A stretch of DNA of 64,000 bases from Streptomyces bluensis. Lineage in GTDB: Bacteria > Actinomycetota > Actinomycetes > Streptomycetales > Streptomycetaceae. Location: NCBI RefSeq assembly GCF_014650715.1, contig NZ_BMVM01000002.1, positions 310,001 to 374,000 of the forward strand, in the 5' to 3' direction. The notes under the pieces were generated by a model. The model was given only the letters and a program-made list of their open reading frames with translations. It searched no databases and was not told the origin of the DNA. Numbering within the stretch: position 1 is the first letter of the stretch; each line of letters opens with the position of its first letter. The translations under genes and the position numbers were made by a program. This document shows, one piece after another, positions 45,208 to 53,627 of this stretch.

Positions 45208-46467
45208 ATGGCGGCGACGGGCACACAGCGGTTCCCGGTCGGGCTCCTCGCGGCCTGGACCGCGACCAGAATGCTCCTGCTGCTCCTCGTCCTCAAGGTC
45301 CTCGTCTTCCCCGGCCCGGACGTGACGACCGACGTCTCGGTGATCTACCAGGGCTGGTACGAGGTCCTGCGCGGCGGCACCTACCCCTTGGGCGATGTGA
45401 CGTGGCAGTACCCGCCCGGCGCCGCGCTCGCGATCCTCTCCCCCGCCCTGCTGCCGTTCCTGGGCTACGCGCCGGCGTTCTTCGCCCTCGTCCTCCTGTC
45501 CGACCTGGTGGTCCTCGCACTGCTGTCGTACGCGGGCACGCGCCTCGGCGGGGCACGGCGCGGCGCCTGGGTGTGGGTGGTGGGTGTGGCGCTGCTCGGG
45601 CCGACCGTGTACGCCCGGTACGACGTGATGGTGACGGCGGTCGCGGTGGCCGCGCTGCTCGCCGGAGCGCGTCACCCCCGCGCGATGGGGGCGCTCGCGG
45701 CCTTCGGCGCGCTGCTGAAGGTGTGGCCGGTGCTGCTGCTCGTGGCGGCGAGGAAGCGCGCGGCCTGGCTCTCCGCCGCGGTGACCGGCTCGGCGCTGGC
45801 GGCGCTGTTCGCGGCCTGGATGCCGGGCGCCTTCGCCTTCCTGACCTTCCAGCGCGACAGGGGCACGGAGATCGAGTCCCTGGGCGCGCTCGTCCTCCAC
45901 CTGGCCCGCCAGTTCGGCTGGGAAGGCCAGGTGCTGCTCAACTACGGCTCGGTCGAGTTCCTCGGCCCGTACGTCGACGTCGTCAGCACGGCGGCCCTGC
46001 TGCTGAGCGCGGCGGCCTTCGGCTGGCTGGCGCTGTGGCGGCTGCGCGCCACGCGGTTCGCGCCGCACACACTCGCGGAGGCGGCCTTCGTGGCGGTGCT
46101 GATGTTCACGACCACGAGCCGGGTCATCAGCCCGCAGTACATGGTGTGGCTGGTCGGGCTCGCGGCGGTCTGCCTGTGCTTCAGGGCCGGCCGGATGACG
46201 GTGCCCGCGTACCTCGTCCTGGCCGCGTGCCTGCTGACCGTGCTGGAGTTCCCCGTCTGGTTCGACCATGTGGTCGCGAGCGACTGGCTGGGCGTCCTCC
46301 TGCTCTTCGCCCGCAACGGCCTTCTTGTCCTCGCGACGCTGTTCGCCGCGCTGGAGCTGTGGCAGGACACGGTCGGTCTCCGGCGCGAACAGGTGGTTCG
46401 CCGGCCCGAGGAGCCACGTCCTCCATCGCCGGACGGGCTGCTCGATCCCACGGCCCCTGGCCAGTAG
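45208..46467 (+). CDS. GT87-family polyprenyl-phosphate-dependent glycosyltransferase
   Basis: A 419-residue integral membrane enzyme with about ten helices (GT-C fold). The first loop has the acidic motif DVSVIYQGWYEVL, and the family signatures YPLGDVTWQYPPGAALAIL and TTTSRVISPQYMVWLVGL fit GT87, the alpha-mannosyltransferase family that uses polyprenyl-phosphate mannose (M. tuberculosis Rv2181 in this neighbourhood). With the PimB-like gene this makes a lipoglycan/mannan cluster. The ATG at 45208 has GGAGG five bases upstream. It converges with the next gene, only 3 bp apart. Confidence 0.87.
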   Translation: MAATGTQRFPVGLLAAWTATRMLLLLLVLKVLVFPGPDVTTDVSVIYQGWYEVLRGGTYPLGDVTWQYPPGAALAILSPALLPFLGYAPAFFALVLLSDLVVLALLSYAGTRLGGARRGAWVWVVGVALLGPTVYARYDVMVTAVAVAALLAGARHPRAMGALAAFGALLKVWPVLLLVAARKRAAWLSAAVTGSALAALFAAWMPGAFAFLTFQRDRGTEIESLGALVLHLARQFGWEGQVLLNYGSVEFLGPYVDVVSTAALLLSAAAFGWLALWRLRATRFAPHTLAEAAFVAVLMFTTTSRVISPQYMVWLVGLAAVCLCFRAGRMTVPAYLVLAACLLTVLEFPVWFDHVVASDWLGVLLLFARNGLLVLATLFAALELWQDTVGLRREQVVRRPEEPRPPSPDGLLDPTAPGQ

Positions 46468-46470
46468 GGC

Positions 46471-47709
46471 TCAGCCCAGCTGGGCCCGCAGATACGCCCG
46501 CCACTGCTCCGCGAACCGTTCCGGCGTGGTGCCGAGTACGTCCCGCAGCGCGCCCTCCACGGCGCCCGCGCGCCTCTCGTGCTCCCCCACGGCCCGGTAG
46601 AACTCGTTCAGCCGGACCTCTCCCCAGCGGTCCGCGATCATCCGGCAGGCCAGCCACCCGCTCTCGTACGCCTGCGCGAGCTGTGTCGCGTTGCCGCCGA
46701 AGCCGAAGTCCGCGTCCCTGGGCAACCGGCTCGGTGCGCGGCCCTCCAGCACGGCACGCCGCAGTTCCGGGGCGATCTGGACGGCCGTGCGCCCGGCCCC
46801 CCGGTAGCCGACCCAGTCGGCATAGCCCTCGGAGAGCCACAGGGGGGTGGCCGCGGTCGTGGCCGCGCGGGTGGCGACGTGGGTGGTCTCGTGGGTGAGC
46901 ACGACCTGCCGGCCGAGGCCGCCGAGGACGCCGTACGCGTCGGGGTTGACGATGATCCGGTCCGCGGGCGCCTTCCGGGAGCCTCCCGTCTCTCCGGTGG
47001 TGACCGCCGCGATCCCCCGGTACCCGGACGCGGGTGCCCCGAGCAGCCCGGCCATCCCGTCCAGCGACCGAGGTACGAGGACGACGACCCGCCCCGCCCA
47101 GTCGTCGCCCCACGCCTCGCTCACCACGGGCACGGCCCGGTCCGCCAGCGCCGCGTACCCGCGCAGCGCGGCGGCCGGCTGCCCGACGCCGAGGACGAGG
47201 CTGCGCTCACCCTTCACGGCCCGGACGGCGCCCTGCTCCCACAGTTGCTCGGCGGCCTTCTCGGCGGGCTCGTCGGAGGCGACGTACCAGGAGCCGTCGT
47301 CGCGGGTCAGCGTCAGCGCGCGGGCGGCGGTGACGGGGGCCTTGTCGTACCCCCGTATCCGGTAGCGGAGTTCCGCCTCGGCCGTCGCCCGGTCCCCGGA
47401 GCGGTGGAAGCCGGTCAGGCGGTACGACCAGGACGCGAGCGGAAGGCCGCGCAGGTTCGCGAACTCGCCCGGCTCGGCGGCAGGGTGGTCCCGGCTGCCG
47501 GACACCGGCGCCTGTGTCCCCCGGTACGCCGACGCGTTCCGCTCCAGCACGGCCGCCGCCCGCCGGTCCAGCACGTGCTGGACGTCGGCCCGGGCGGCGT
47601 CAGGCGCGGGGCCGCCCCCGCAGCCCACGACCAGGGTGAACGCCAAGGACAGCCCTGCCCACACCGCACGCCGTCGACCAGCCACCTTCCCGATCGTACG
47701 GTGACCCAC
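46471..47709 (-). CDS. Lipoprotein with zinc-peptidase-like motif
   Basis: A 412-residue likely lipoprotein: a helix ends in the lipobox VVGCGGG (Cys about residue 30). The C-terminal half carries HETTH...LSEGYADWVGY, a gluzincin-type HExxH with a downstream Glu, matching the peptidase MA family. The N-terminal half is a NTF2/SnoaL-like segment (LDRRAAAVLERNASAYRGTQ). Whether the peptidase is active is unknown; HETTH is a good HExxH match. The GTG at 47709 lacks a clear ribosome site. Confidence 0.8.
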   Translation of the reverse strand: MGHRTIGKVAGRRRAVWAGLSLAFTLVVGCGGGPAPDAARADVQHVLDRRAAAVLERNASAYRGTQAPVSGSRDHPAAEPGEFANLRGLPLASWSYRLTGFHRSGDRATAEAELRYRIRGYDKAPVTAARALTLTRDDGSWYVASDEPAEKAAEQLWEQGAVRAVKGERSLVLGVGQPAAALRGYAALADRAVPVVSEAWGDDWAGRVVVLVPRSLDGMAGLLGAPASGYRGIAAVTTGETGGSRKAPADRIIVNPDAYGVLGGLGRQVVLTHETTHVATRAATTAATPLWLSEGYADWVGYRGAGRTAVQIAPELRRAVLEGRAPSRLPRDADFGFGGNATQLAQAYESGWLACRMIADRWGEVRLNEFYRAVGEHERRAGAVEGALRDVLGTTPERFAEQWRAYLRAQLG

Positions 47710-47730
47710 AGCACGGGGGGCACGCCGGTT

Positions 47731-48756
47731 TCAGACCCGTGTGACCGCCGAGACCGGCATCATGCCGACCGGGTCGTAGCGGACGGGCGCGCCCGGGTAC
47801 GGGGCGTGGATGACCTGGCCGTTGCCCGCGTACATGCCGACGTGACTGGCGTCCTCCCGGTAGAGGACCAGATCGCCGGGCTGTGCCTGGGACAGCGGCA
47901 CCTGGCGGCCGGCGTACCGCTGGGCCTGCGAGGTGCGCGGCAGCCCGACGCCGGCCTGGGCGTACGACCACTGCATGAGGCCCGAACAGTCGAAGCCGTG
48001 GGGCCCGTTGGCGCCCCACACGTACGGCCTGCCGACAGCGGAGCGGGCCGCGGCGACGGCGGCGGCCGCGCGGGGGCTGGATGCGGCGGCGCCCGCGAGG
48101 TGGGACCGGTCGGTGCCGCCGGCGCGGGAGACCCGCTCGTACTCGGCGCGCTCCTCGGCCGGGAGGGAGTTGAGCACCCGCCGGGCCTTGGCGAGCTTGT
48201 GCTCGACGGTGCGCTTGTGCTGGGCGACGGCCCTGCGGCTCTTCTCCAGCCGCTTCAGCCTGCCGGCCGTCTCCTCGCGCTCCTGGGCGAGGTCGCGCAG
48301 GGCCCGCTGGAGGTCCTTGAGTTCCCCGGCGTGGTGGGCGCTGATCCGGTCGAGGGCGGCGGCCCTGTCGAGGTAGCCGGCGGGGTCCTCGGTGAGCAGC
48401 AGGACGAGCGAGGGGTCGATCCCGCCGGCGCGGTACTGGGCGACCGCGAGCGAACCGAGCGCCTCCCGCATGGTGTTGACGCGCTCCTGGTGGCGGGCGA
48501 TCCGGTCCTGGGCGGCACCGACCTGCCTGCGCAGGGCGTCGGCGCGTTCGTCGGCCTTGTTGAACGCCTCGGTGGCCCGCTCGGCCTCCTCGTAGAGGCG
48601 GTCCACCTCGGCACGGGTGTCGTCGGACGGCGCGGCGGCGGCCGGTCCGACCTGTACGGCACCGAGAGCCGCGGCCGCGGCGGACAGTACGCAGAGCGCT
48701 GCGCTCGCGCCCCGGTTGAACCCGGGCGGTACAAGGCGGCGATGGTGGGACACCAC
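47731..48756 (-). CDS. Secreted NlpC/P60 (C40) peptidoglycan hydrolase, first copy
   Basis: A 341-residue secreted protein: signal peptide (about residues 10-40, ending VQVGPAAAA), two long coiled-coil helices (about 45-205), then a C-terminal NlpC/P60 domain. The catalytic Cys is in FDCSGLMQWSYAQAGV, the His in DASHVGMYAGNGQVIHAPYP. Coiled coils of this kind keep RipA-like hydrolases inactive until processed. The GTG at 48756 has GGGAGAG nine bases upstream. It is a paralogue of the gene 260 bp further on. Corresponds to Rv2190c-like hydrolases. Confidence 0.92.
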   Translation of the reverse strand: MVSHHRRLVPPGFNRGASAALCVLSAAAAALGAVQVGPAAAAPSDDTRAEVDRLYEEAERATEAFNKADERADALRRQVGAAQDRIARHQERVNTMREALGSLAVAQYRAGGIDPSLVLLLTEDPAGYLDRAAALDRISAHHAGELKDLQRALRDLAQEREETAGRLKRLEKSRRAVAQHKRTVEHKLAKARRVLNSLPAEERAEYERVSRAGGTDRSHLAGAAASSPRAAAAVAAARSAVGRPYVWGANGPHGFDCSGLMQWSYAQAGVGLPRTSQAQRYAGRQVPLSQAQPGDLVLYREDASHVGMYAGNGQVIHAPYPGAPVRYDPVGMMPVSAVTRV

Positions 48757-48885
48757 GGGAAGCCGCTCTCCCTTCGCTGGCGGACACGGACCGTTTCCCT
48801 GTGCGGGGGAAACGGCCAGACAGTAGCCCCGTGGCCCGGTGCCGACCAAAGACCTCATCGGGGACACAACGGGCACACAGCGTGA

Positions 48886-48919
48886 CGCCCCGCTTCAGAC
48901 GCAGGTCATCAGCGGGGCG
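48886..48919 (-). terminator. Hairpin after the second NlpC/P60 gene
   Basis: CGCCCCGCT (48886-48894) pairs with AGCGGGGCG (48911-48919), loop of 16 nt, about 98 bp past the stop at 49017 on the minus strand. Confidence 0.45.
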
Positions 48920-49016
48920 GGGGGTCAGCGCGGGTCGCGGTAATTCGCCCGTTCGGGCGCTACGGCGTCTTGATCGTGAAGGGACCGCGAACGGCGGGGA
49001 GCGGCCGGAGGGCCGG

Positions 49017-50048
49017 TCAGATACGGACGCCGAACTGGAAGGAACCGATGGTGTTCATCGACTCGTAGCGGACCACGGCACCCGGCTTCGGGGAGTGCAG
49101 GACCGTGTTGTTGCCCGCGTACAGGCCGACATGCGCCAGGTTGTTGAAGAAGACCAGGTCGCCCGGCTTGAGCTGGCTGCGACCGATCTTCGGGCCGTCG
49201 TTCTGCTGCGTGTACGTGGTCCGGGTGATCTGGACCCCCGCCTGGGCGTACGCCCACTGGGTCAGCCCGGAGCAGTCGTAGGAGTTGGGGCCGCTGCCAC
49301 CGGAGACGTACGGCTTGCCGAGCTGGGTGTCGGCGGCGGCGAGCGCGGCGGCGCCACGCTCGGAGGCCGGCACCTCGTTGCCGAGCTGGACGCGTTCCCC
49401 GGCGGAGCGGCTGGCGCGCTGCTCTTCGTCCGCCAGCGCCGCCTTCTCCTCGGCGGTCAGGGTGTTGAGGAGCTTCTGCGCCTCGGCGAGCTTGGCCTGG
49501 ACTTGCTTCTTCTTCTCGCCCAGGGACTCGCGGGTGTCGGCGAGATCCTTGAGCTTCCCGGCGGCTTCCTGGCGCTGCTGGGCGAGTACCCGCTGCTTGT
49601 CCTGGACCTTCTTCAGCGCATCGATCTGCTGAGCGCTCAGCTGGTCCATCGTGGACGCCTTGTCGAGGTAGTCGTCCGGGTCGGCGGAGAGGAAGAGCTG
49701 GACGGAGGGGTCGATGCCTCCCGTCCGGTACTGGGAGCTGGCCATCAGGCCGAGGCCCTCACGCAGGTCGTTGAGCTCGCCCTGGCCGCGTGCGACCTGG
49801 TCCTGGAGAGTTTCGATCTCCTTTTCGAGCTTCTTCTGCTTCTCCTTGGCCCCGTTGTACTTGTCGGTGGCCAGCCCCGCCTCTTCGTAGAGCGCGTCGA
49901 CCTTGGACTTGACCTCGTCCTTGCTCGGCTTCTCGCTGGGCGCGGCGTTGGCGGCCTGCGAGGAAAGGGCCACAGCGGCAGCAGCCGCGGTGGTGAGCAC
50001 GGTGACACGTGCGCGGTTCGGCTGCTTCGGTCGACGGTGGGACGCCAC
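49017..50048 (-). CDS. Secreted NlpC/P60 (C40) peptidoglycan hydrolase, second copy
   Basis: A 343-residue protein with the same plan as its neighbour: signal peptide ending SQAANA, coiled coils (about 45-220, Lys/Glu-rich, KEKQKKLEKEIETLQDQV), and a C40 domain with Cys in NSYDCSGLTQWAYAQAGV and His in LAHVGLYAGNNTVLHSPKP. The coiled coil carries the REGLGLMASSQYRTGGIDPS signature seen in the first copy too, so this is a duplication. The GTG at 50048 follows GAAGGAAGAAGGAGC. Its 5' region (50049-50390) is long, with an inverted repeat at 50276-50296; I see no c-di-AMP aptamer, a switch sometimes found before such genes. Confidence 0.92.
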   Translation of the reverse strand: MASHRRPKQPNRARVTVLTTAAAAAVALSSQAANAAPSEKPSKDEVKSKVDALYEEAGLATDKYNGAKEKQKKLEKEIETLQDQVARGQGELNDLREGLGLMASSQYRTGGIDPSVQLFLSADPDDYLDKASTMDQLSAQQIDALKKVQDKQRVLAQQRQEAAGKLKDLADTRESLGEKKKQVQAKLAEAQKLLNTLTAEEKAALADEEQRASRSAGERVQLGNEVPASERGAAALAAADTQLGKPYVSGGSGPNSYDCSGLTQWAYAQAGVQITRTTYTQQNDGPKIGRSQLKPGDLVFFNNLAHVGLYAGNNTVLHSPKPGAVVRYESMNTIGSFQFGVRI

Positions 50049-50275
50049 GGAGGCGAGCTCCTTCTTCCTTCAGCCGCCTACCGACACACCGGCGGGCGGT
50101 GCCCCTCCACCGTCACTCCCCATGAGTGATCAACCGAGCGGAGGTTCGAAGCCAGACCCTAGTGACGTTCTTGTGATCAGTTCAAATCCTCACGTGAAAA
50201 AAGTATGTGACGCACAGCATTCTTTGCCGCCAACTCACGTGCGGTGATACCCCGTTGACACTACGTTGCGTGACG

Positions 50276-50296
50276 GATTGCCCAATTGGGGCAATC
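50276..50296. promoter_or_regulatory. Perfect inverted repeat in the 342-bp gap before the C40 gene
   Basis: GATTGCCC and GGGCAATC flank AATTG. It is AT-richer than its surroundings, lies about 95 bp past the NYN stop and 228 bp before the C40 start; it could terminate the former or regulate the latter. Confidence 0.4.
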
Positions 50297-50390
50297 CCCT
50301 TCACAGCTCACGCTTGCGACCTACGCGACCCATGGGATGTACGGATCAGAAAGGCCGCGCGTTCAAGAGGGAGCGGACTTCCGCACCGTT

Positions 50391-51740
50391 TCAGCCGCGT
50401 GAGAACCGCTTCAGCAGGACCGCCGAAGCCACCGGCCGGGCGCCCGCCCTGGCCACCCCGTCGGCCACCTCACGGTCGGTGGAGGCGACGATGACCGGAC
50501 GCCCCGGCGGCTCGGCGCGCACCAGCTGGCGGATCAACTCATCAGCGGTGACACCGGGTTTGGAGAACAGCACGCGCACCCCGCGCGGCGGTGCGAGCAG
50601 CACGGGCGCGGCCAGCTCGGCACCGTCGAACACACACGTCACCTCGGCGTTCGTCTGCGCGGCGAGCTGCGAGAGCTGCCCGAGGAGCCGCAGGCGCTGC
50701 TTCTCCAGCGGCATCTGCGGATAGCCGGTCTTGGTCACGTTGTAGCCGTCGACGACGAGATGCGCCTGCGGCAGCGCGAGCAACTGGTCGAGGATCGCGG
50801 GGTCGTTCTCGGACAGCGCGCGGGCGGCGATGTCCTTCGGCGTCATACGGCCGGGTTCGACCGCGTCCACGGTCTCGGCGGGCCGTACGGACACCGGCGG
50901 CAACGCCAGCTCCCGCCGCAGCCCTTGCGCCGCGTCCAGCACGGTGTCCAGGAGCAGCCGTACCCGCATGTCCTCGACGCTGCGCCCCTCGCGCGCGGCG
51001 CGCCGGGTGGCCTCCAACGCCGCCTCGGCCTCCACCAGCCGTGCCTTGAGCCGTCGGGTCTCGCTCTCGGCGGCCGACACCTGGGCGTGGCTCTCGGCGC
51101 GTACGGCCTCGATCTCGCTGTGCACCTTGCGCATCGCGGCCTCGCCGCGCTTGATGTCGCTGAGTGCGGCGCGCAGCTTGCGGTTCAGCGACTCCGTTTC
51201 CTTCTTGGCCGACTCCAGTTCCGCGCGCAGCCGCTCGGTCTCGGCCCTCGTGTGGTCGCGGGCCTCGGCGAGCTCGGCACGCAGCCGCTCCAGTTCGGCG
51301 CGGCTCTCCTCGTCCGCGCGCTCCGCGTCGGCCCGCTGCGCCTCCTCGCCGGCCGCGGTGACCAGCTTCACCCAGCCCGTGGGGCGCAGCACATAGGCCG
51401 CGGCCGCCACGTCCAGCGGGTCCGCGGCCGGGGGCGGGGTGCCCGAGTCGAGGGCGGCGGCGAGCTCGGGCTGGGCCTCTCTGAGCCGCTCCCCGATGCG
51501 CTGCCGGAACAGTGTGTCGCCCTCCAGGGCCGCCGCCATGGCGTTGCCCGCGAACTTGGCTCTCCGGTTGGGAGCGAACCGGGCGTACTGTCTGAGCTGG
51601 GCGGGCAGTTCCGACACGGTCAGCCCGCCGAATCCGTCGGACACGATCTGCACGACGCGTCGGCGCACGCCTTCGGGCAGCGGACGGTCGAGCACCTCAG
51701 CGGCGCCGTCGCCCGGCCCCCCGCCTGTGGTCTCCACCAT
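50391..51740 (-). CDS. Coiled-coil protein with C-terminal NYN (YacP-type) nuclease domain
   Basis: A 449-residue protein. Residues 150-270 form a strong coiled coil (DEESRAELERLRAELAEARDHTRAETERLRAEL). The C-terminal 160 residues are a NYN/PIN domain with AHLVVDGYNVTKTGYP (first Asp), EVTCVFDGAELA and IVASTDREVADGV, the acidic positions of the YacP/Rae1 ribonuclease group. It may degrade RNA or bind it. The N-terminal part is unique to actinobacteria. The ATG at 51740 is near a zinc-ribbon gene; together they could be co-transcribed (47 bp apart, same strand). Confidence 0.85.
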   Translation of the reverse strand: MVETTGGGPGDGAAEVLDRPLPEGVRRRVVQIVSDGFGGLTVSELPAQLRQYARFAPNRRAKFAGNAMAAALEGDTLFRQRIGERLREAQPELAAALDSGTPPPAADPLDVAAAAYVLRPTGWVKLVTAAGEEAQRADAERADEESRAELERLRAELAEARDHTRAETERLRAELESAKKETESLNRKLRAALSDIKRGEAAMRKVHSEIEAVRAESHAQVSAAESETRRLKARLVEAEAALEATRRAAREGRSVEDMRVRLLLDTVLDAAQGLRRELALPPVSVRPAETVDAVEPGRMTPKDIAARALSENDPAILDQLLALPQAHLVVDGYNVTKTGYPQMPLEKQRLRLLGQLSQLAAQTNAEVTCVFDGAELAAPVLLAPPRGVRVLFSKPGVTADELIRQLVRAEPPGRPVIVASTDREVADGVARAGARPVASAVLLKRFSRG

Positions 51741-51787
51741 CCGTCACCCCAATACCTGTACCGGTACCTCTGCGGGGGCCGCTCCCG

Positions 51788-52030
51788 TCAGGAGCCGGCT
51801 CCCGGCCTGTCCACGAGTTCCACCTGGTCCACGGCGTTGCACCAGCGGCAGCGCACCGACTCGATCGTCTCACTGAGCACCTCACGCTCCTCGACCTTCG
51901 GCTCCCCGGCCAGGTCGAGATGCACGTACTCGACGACCTTCGACGAGCGGGTCACGTCGAACCGCGTGAGGTTGCCGCAGAGCGTGCAGCGCCAGCGCGT
52001 GGTGTCGGTCGGCAGGGGAACCGTCGTCAT
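51788..52030 (-). CDS. Small zinc-ribbon protein
   Basis: An 80-residue protein with two CxxC knuckles: WRCTLCGNLTRFDV near the N-terminus and VRCRWCNAVDQVEL near the C-terminus, a one-zinc ribbon. The ATG at 52030 follows GGAAGGAAGAGC. It lies just before the NYN gene on the same strand. Function unknown; such ribbons often act on nucleic acid. Confidence 0.8.
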   Translation of the reverse strand: MTTVPLPTDTTRWRCTLCGNLTRFDVTRSSKVVEYVHLDLAGEPKVEEREVLSETIESVRCRWCNAVDQVELVDRPGAGS

Positions 52031-52182
52031 CGTGGCTGCTCTTCCTTCCAGTCTCCGTGATGCGCCAGTTTCCCTGGTGCGTATGGGTCGTAACCCTACG
52101 GCCTGGCGGGTACCTGACGCCCGTCCGGCCATGGCGGCGAGGCGGTCTGTGCGCTTCGGTCCGGTTACGTCATGCTCTGATC

Positions 52183-52914
52183 GTGATCAGCGAGTGGAGC
52201 GCGAGGGCGGGCCTGGCGCTACGGGAACACCCGGCGCCGGTGACGTACGGACTGATCGGCGCCTGCTGCGTGATCTTCCTGATCGGCCCGGCGTCCGGGA
52301 TGAACGCCGGGTACGGCACCGGGGACGGGCTGCTCACGGCCCAGCGGGCGTACTTCCGGCACTGGGGGGTCGTGCCCGTCGAACTGATCGGCGCCGACCC
52401 GCGGGCCGCGCTCACCCCCGTGACGGCGTTGTTCATCCACGGGAGCTGGCTCCACCTCCTCGGCAACATGCTGTTCCTGTACGTCTTCGGGGCGATGGCC
52501 GAGGAGCGGATGGGCCACATCGAGTTCGCCCTCTTCTACACGGGCTGCGGCTGCCTCGCCCTGCTGGGGTACGCGGCCGCCAACGCCGACTCGTCGCAGA
52601 CGCTGGTCGGGGCGTCGGGGGCGATCTCCGCGGTCCTCGGCGCGTTTCTGTACCTGTTCCCCCGAGCGCGGGTCACCAGCCTCTTCCCGTTCCTGTTCTT
52701 CCTTCCGCTGCGCTTTCCGGCGTGGGTGACCCTGCCGTTCTGGGTGGCCCTCCAGTGGGTCGCCGCCGGCCAGGCCACGCGGGGGCCCGGGGTGGCCTAC
52801 CTGGCGCACGTCGTGGGGTTCGGTCTGGGCTTCGCCTACGCGTGGGTGCGGTACATGCGGCCGACTAGAGTGACATCCGCAGCGTCCGCCGCCGAGGGAG
52901 AGAACCCGCCGTGA
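52183..52914 (+). CDS. Rhomboid-family intramembrane serine protease
   Basis: A 243-residue protein with about six membrane helices. The catalytic Ser is in TLVGASGAISAVLGAF, the His in YLAHVVGFGLGFAYAW, and the family HxxxN motif is in FIHGSWLHLLGNMLFLYVFG. It cleaves proteins within the membrane; its target is unknown. The start is a GTG at 52183 without a ribosome site. The stop overlaps the next gene's GTG (GTGA), so it is coupled to an Lrp-like protein. Confidence 0.93.
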   Translation: MISEWSARAGLALREHPAPVTYGLIGACCVIFLIGPASGMNAGYGTGDGLLTAQRAYFRHWGVVPVELIGADPRAALTPVTALFIHGSWLHLLGNMLFLYVFGAMAEERMGHIEFALFYTGCGCLALLGYAAANADSSQTLVGASGAISAVLGAFLYLFPRARVTSLFPFLFFLPLRFPAWVTLPFWVALQWVAAGQATRGPGVAYLAHVVGFGLGFAYAWVRYMRPTRVTSAASAAEGENPP

Positions 52915-53192
52915 TCACCGCGATCGTGCTCATCAAGACCAGCGTGGACCGGATCCCCGAGATCGCCGAGTCGATCGCCGCGCTGGACTCCGTCAGCGAG
53001 GTGTTCTCCGTGACCGGTACGTACGACTTGATCGCCATGGTTCGGGTGAAGGCCCATGATGATCTCGCTGATGTGATTCCGGGGCGGATCAGCAAGATTC
53101 CTGGGGTTGAGGCCACGGATACGCATGTGGCGTTCCGGACGTATTCGCAGCATGATCTTGAGGCTGCGTTCGCGATCGGGCTCGATAGCTGA
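52911..53192 (+). CDS. Lrp/AsnC ligand-binding domain protein (stand-alone)
   Basis: A 93-residue stand-alone RAM (regulation of amino-acid metabolism) domain, with no DNA-binding part. ITAIVLIKTSVDRIPEIAESIAALDSVSEVFSVTGTYDLIAMVRVK is typical. These proteins oligomerise and bind amino acids. The GTG at 52911 overlaps the rhomboid stop by four bases; GGGAG lies upstream. The pairing with a rhomboid protease is conserved in Streptomyces (recalled). The 3' end runs into the second 68-bp repeat. Confidence 0.88.
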   Translation: MITAIVLIKTSVDRIPEIAESIAALDSVSEVFSVTGTYDLIAMVRVKAHDDLADVIPGRISKIPGVEATDTHVAFRTYSQHDLEAAFAIGLDS

Positions 53193-53205
53193 GGTTGTCC
53201 GGCGA

Positions 53206-53273
53206 CTGCGGGTTTGTTGTGGCTTGTCGCGCCCACGCGGCGGAGCCGCACATCGACACAGCCCCGCGCCCCT
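53206..53273. repeat. Copy 2 of the 68-bp dispersed repeat
   Basis: Four mismatches against 38493-38560. It follows the Lrp-like gene in the same orientation and is followed by a TAAAAAACC tract, which with the internal GCGGC/GCCGC hairpin might end transcription. Confidence 0.85.
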
Positions 53274-53296
53274 AAAAAACCTCCAGTTCCCCTCGG

Positions 53297-53323
53297 ATGA
53301 AGAGTTCCTCATCTTTCGCTCAT
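53297..53323 (+). promoter_or_regulatory. RTGAR-type sites before the two-component operon
   Basis: ATGAA (53297), CTCAT (53308) and CTCAT (53319) are exactly 11 bp apart; the last two are RTGAR sites on the minus strand. They precede the gene at 53358, which begins the kinase-regulator operon. The same motif is repeated before the SLC13 gene, so this is likely an autoregulatory site for the regulator at 55050. Confidence 0.5.
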
Positions 53324-53357
53324 CCTTGCTGTCGGGTGCCCGACGCAGGCTGTGCCC

Positions 53358-53627
53358 ATGGTCTTCTCTCGTCGGATGGCGGCCCTCGCCGCTGTTGTGG
53401 TGATTCCGCTCGGGATCGCCGCCACCAGTTTTGCCCTCAGTGATCGTCCGGAGTCGCCCAAAGTGCCGCCCAAGGTGGAACTGGACAGCGGATCGCCCTC
53501 CTCGCCGGCGTCCACCCCGGCCACGCCGACGCCGGCGCCCAGTGACGAGGTGGTGTCACGGCCTCCGGTGACGGACAGCTCTGCGGATGATGACGATGAC
53601 GACGACGGGCCCGGCGACGACGGATGA
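53358..53627 (+). CDS. Small secreted/anchored acidic protein before the sensor kinase
   Basis: An 89-residue protein with an N-terminal signal-anchor (RRMAALAAVVVIPLGIAATSFAL) and a Pro/Ser/Thr-rich then acidic tail ending in DDDDDDDGPGDDG. It has no known domain. Its last 41 bp overlap the kinase frame in another phase, and the acidic tail is the repeat GATGACGACGAC read in this frame; the kinase start MMTMTTTG is the same DNA in another frame. It may be an accessory sensor or a chance frame; the signal-like N-terminus favours a real gene. No ribosome site is clear. Confidence 0.5.
   Translation: MVFSRRMAALAAVVVIPLGIAATSFALSDRPESPKVPPKVELDSGSPSSPASTPATPTPAPSDEVVSRPPVTDSSADDDDDDDGPGDDG

Noticed and set aside
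50049..50390. A c-di-AMP (ydaO) riboswitch before the second NlpC/P60 gene
   Set aside because: Such switches occur before some actinobacterial hydrolase genes, but I could not find the conserved blocks on the minus strand here.
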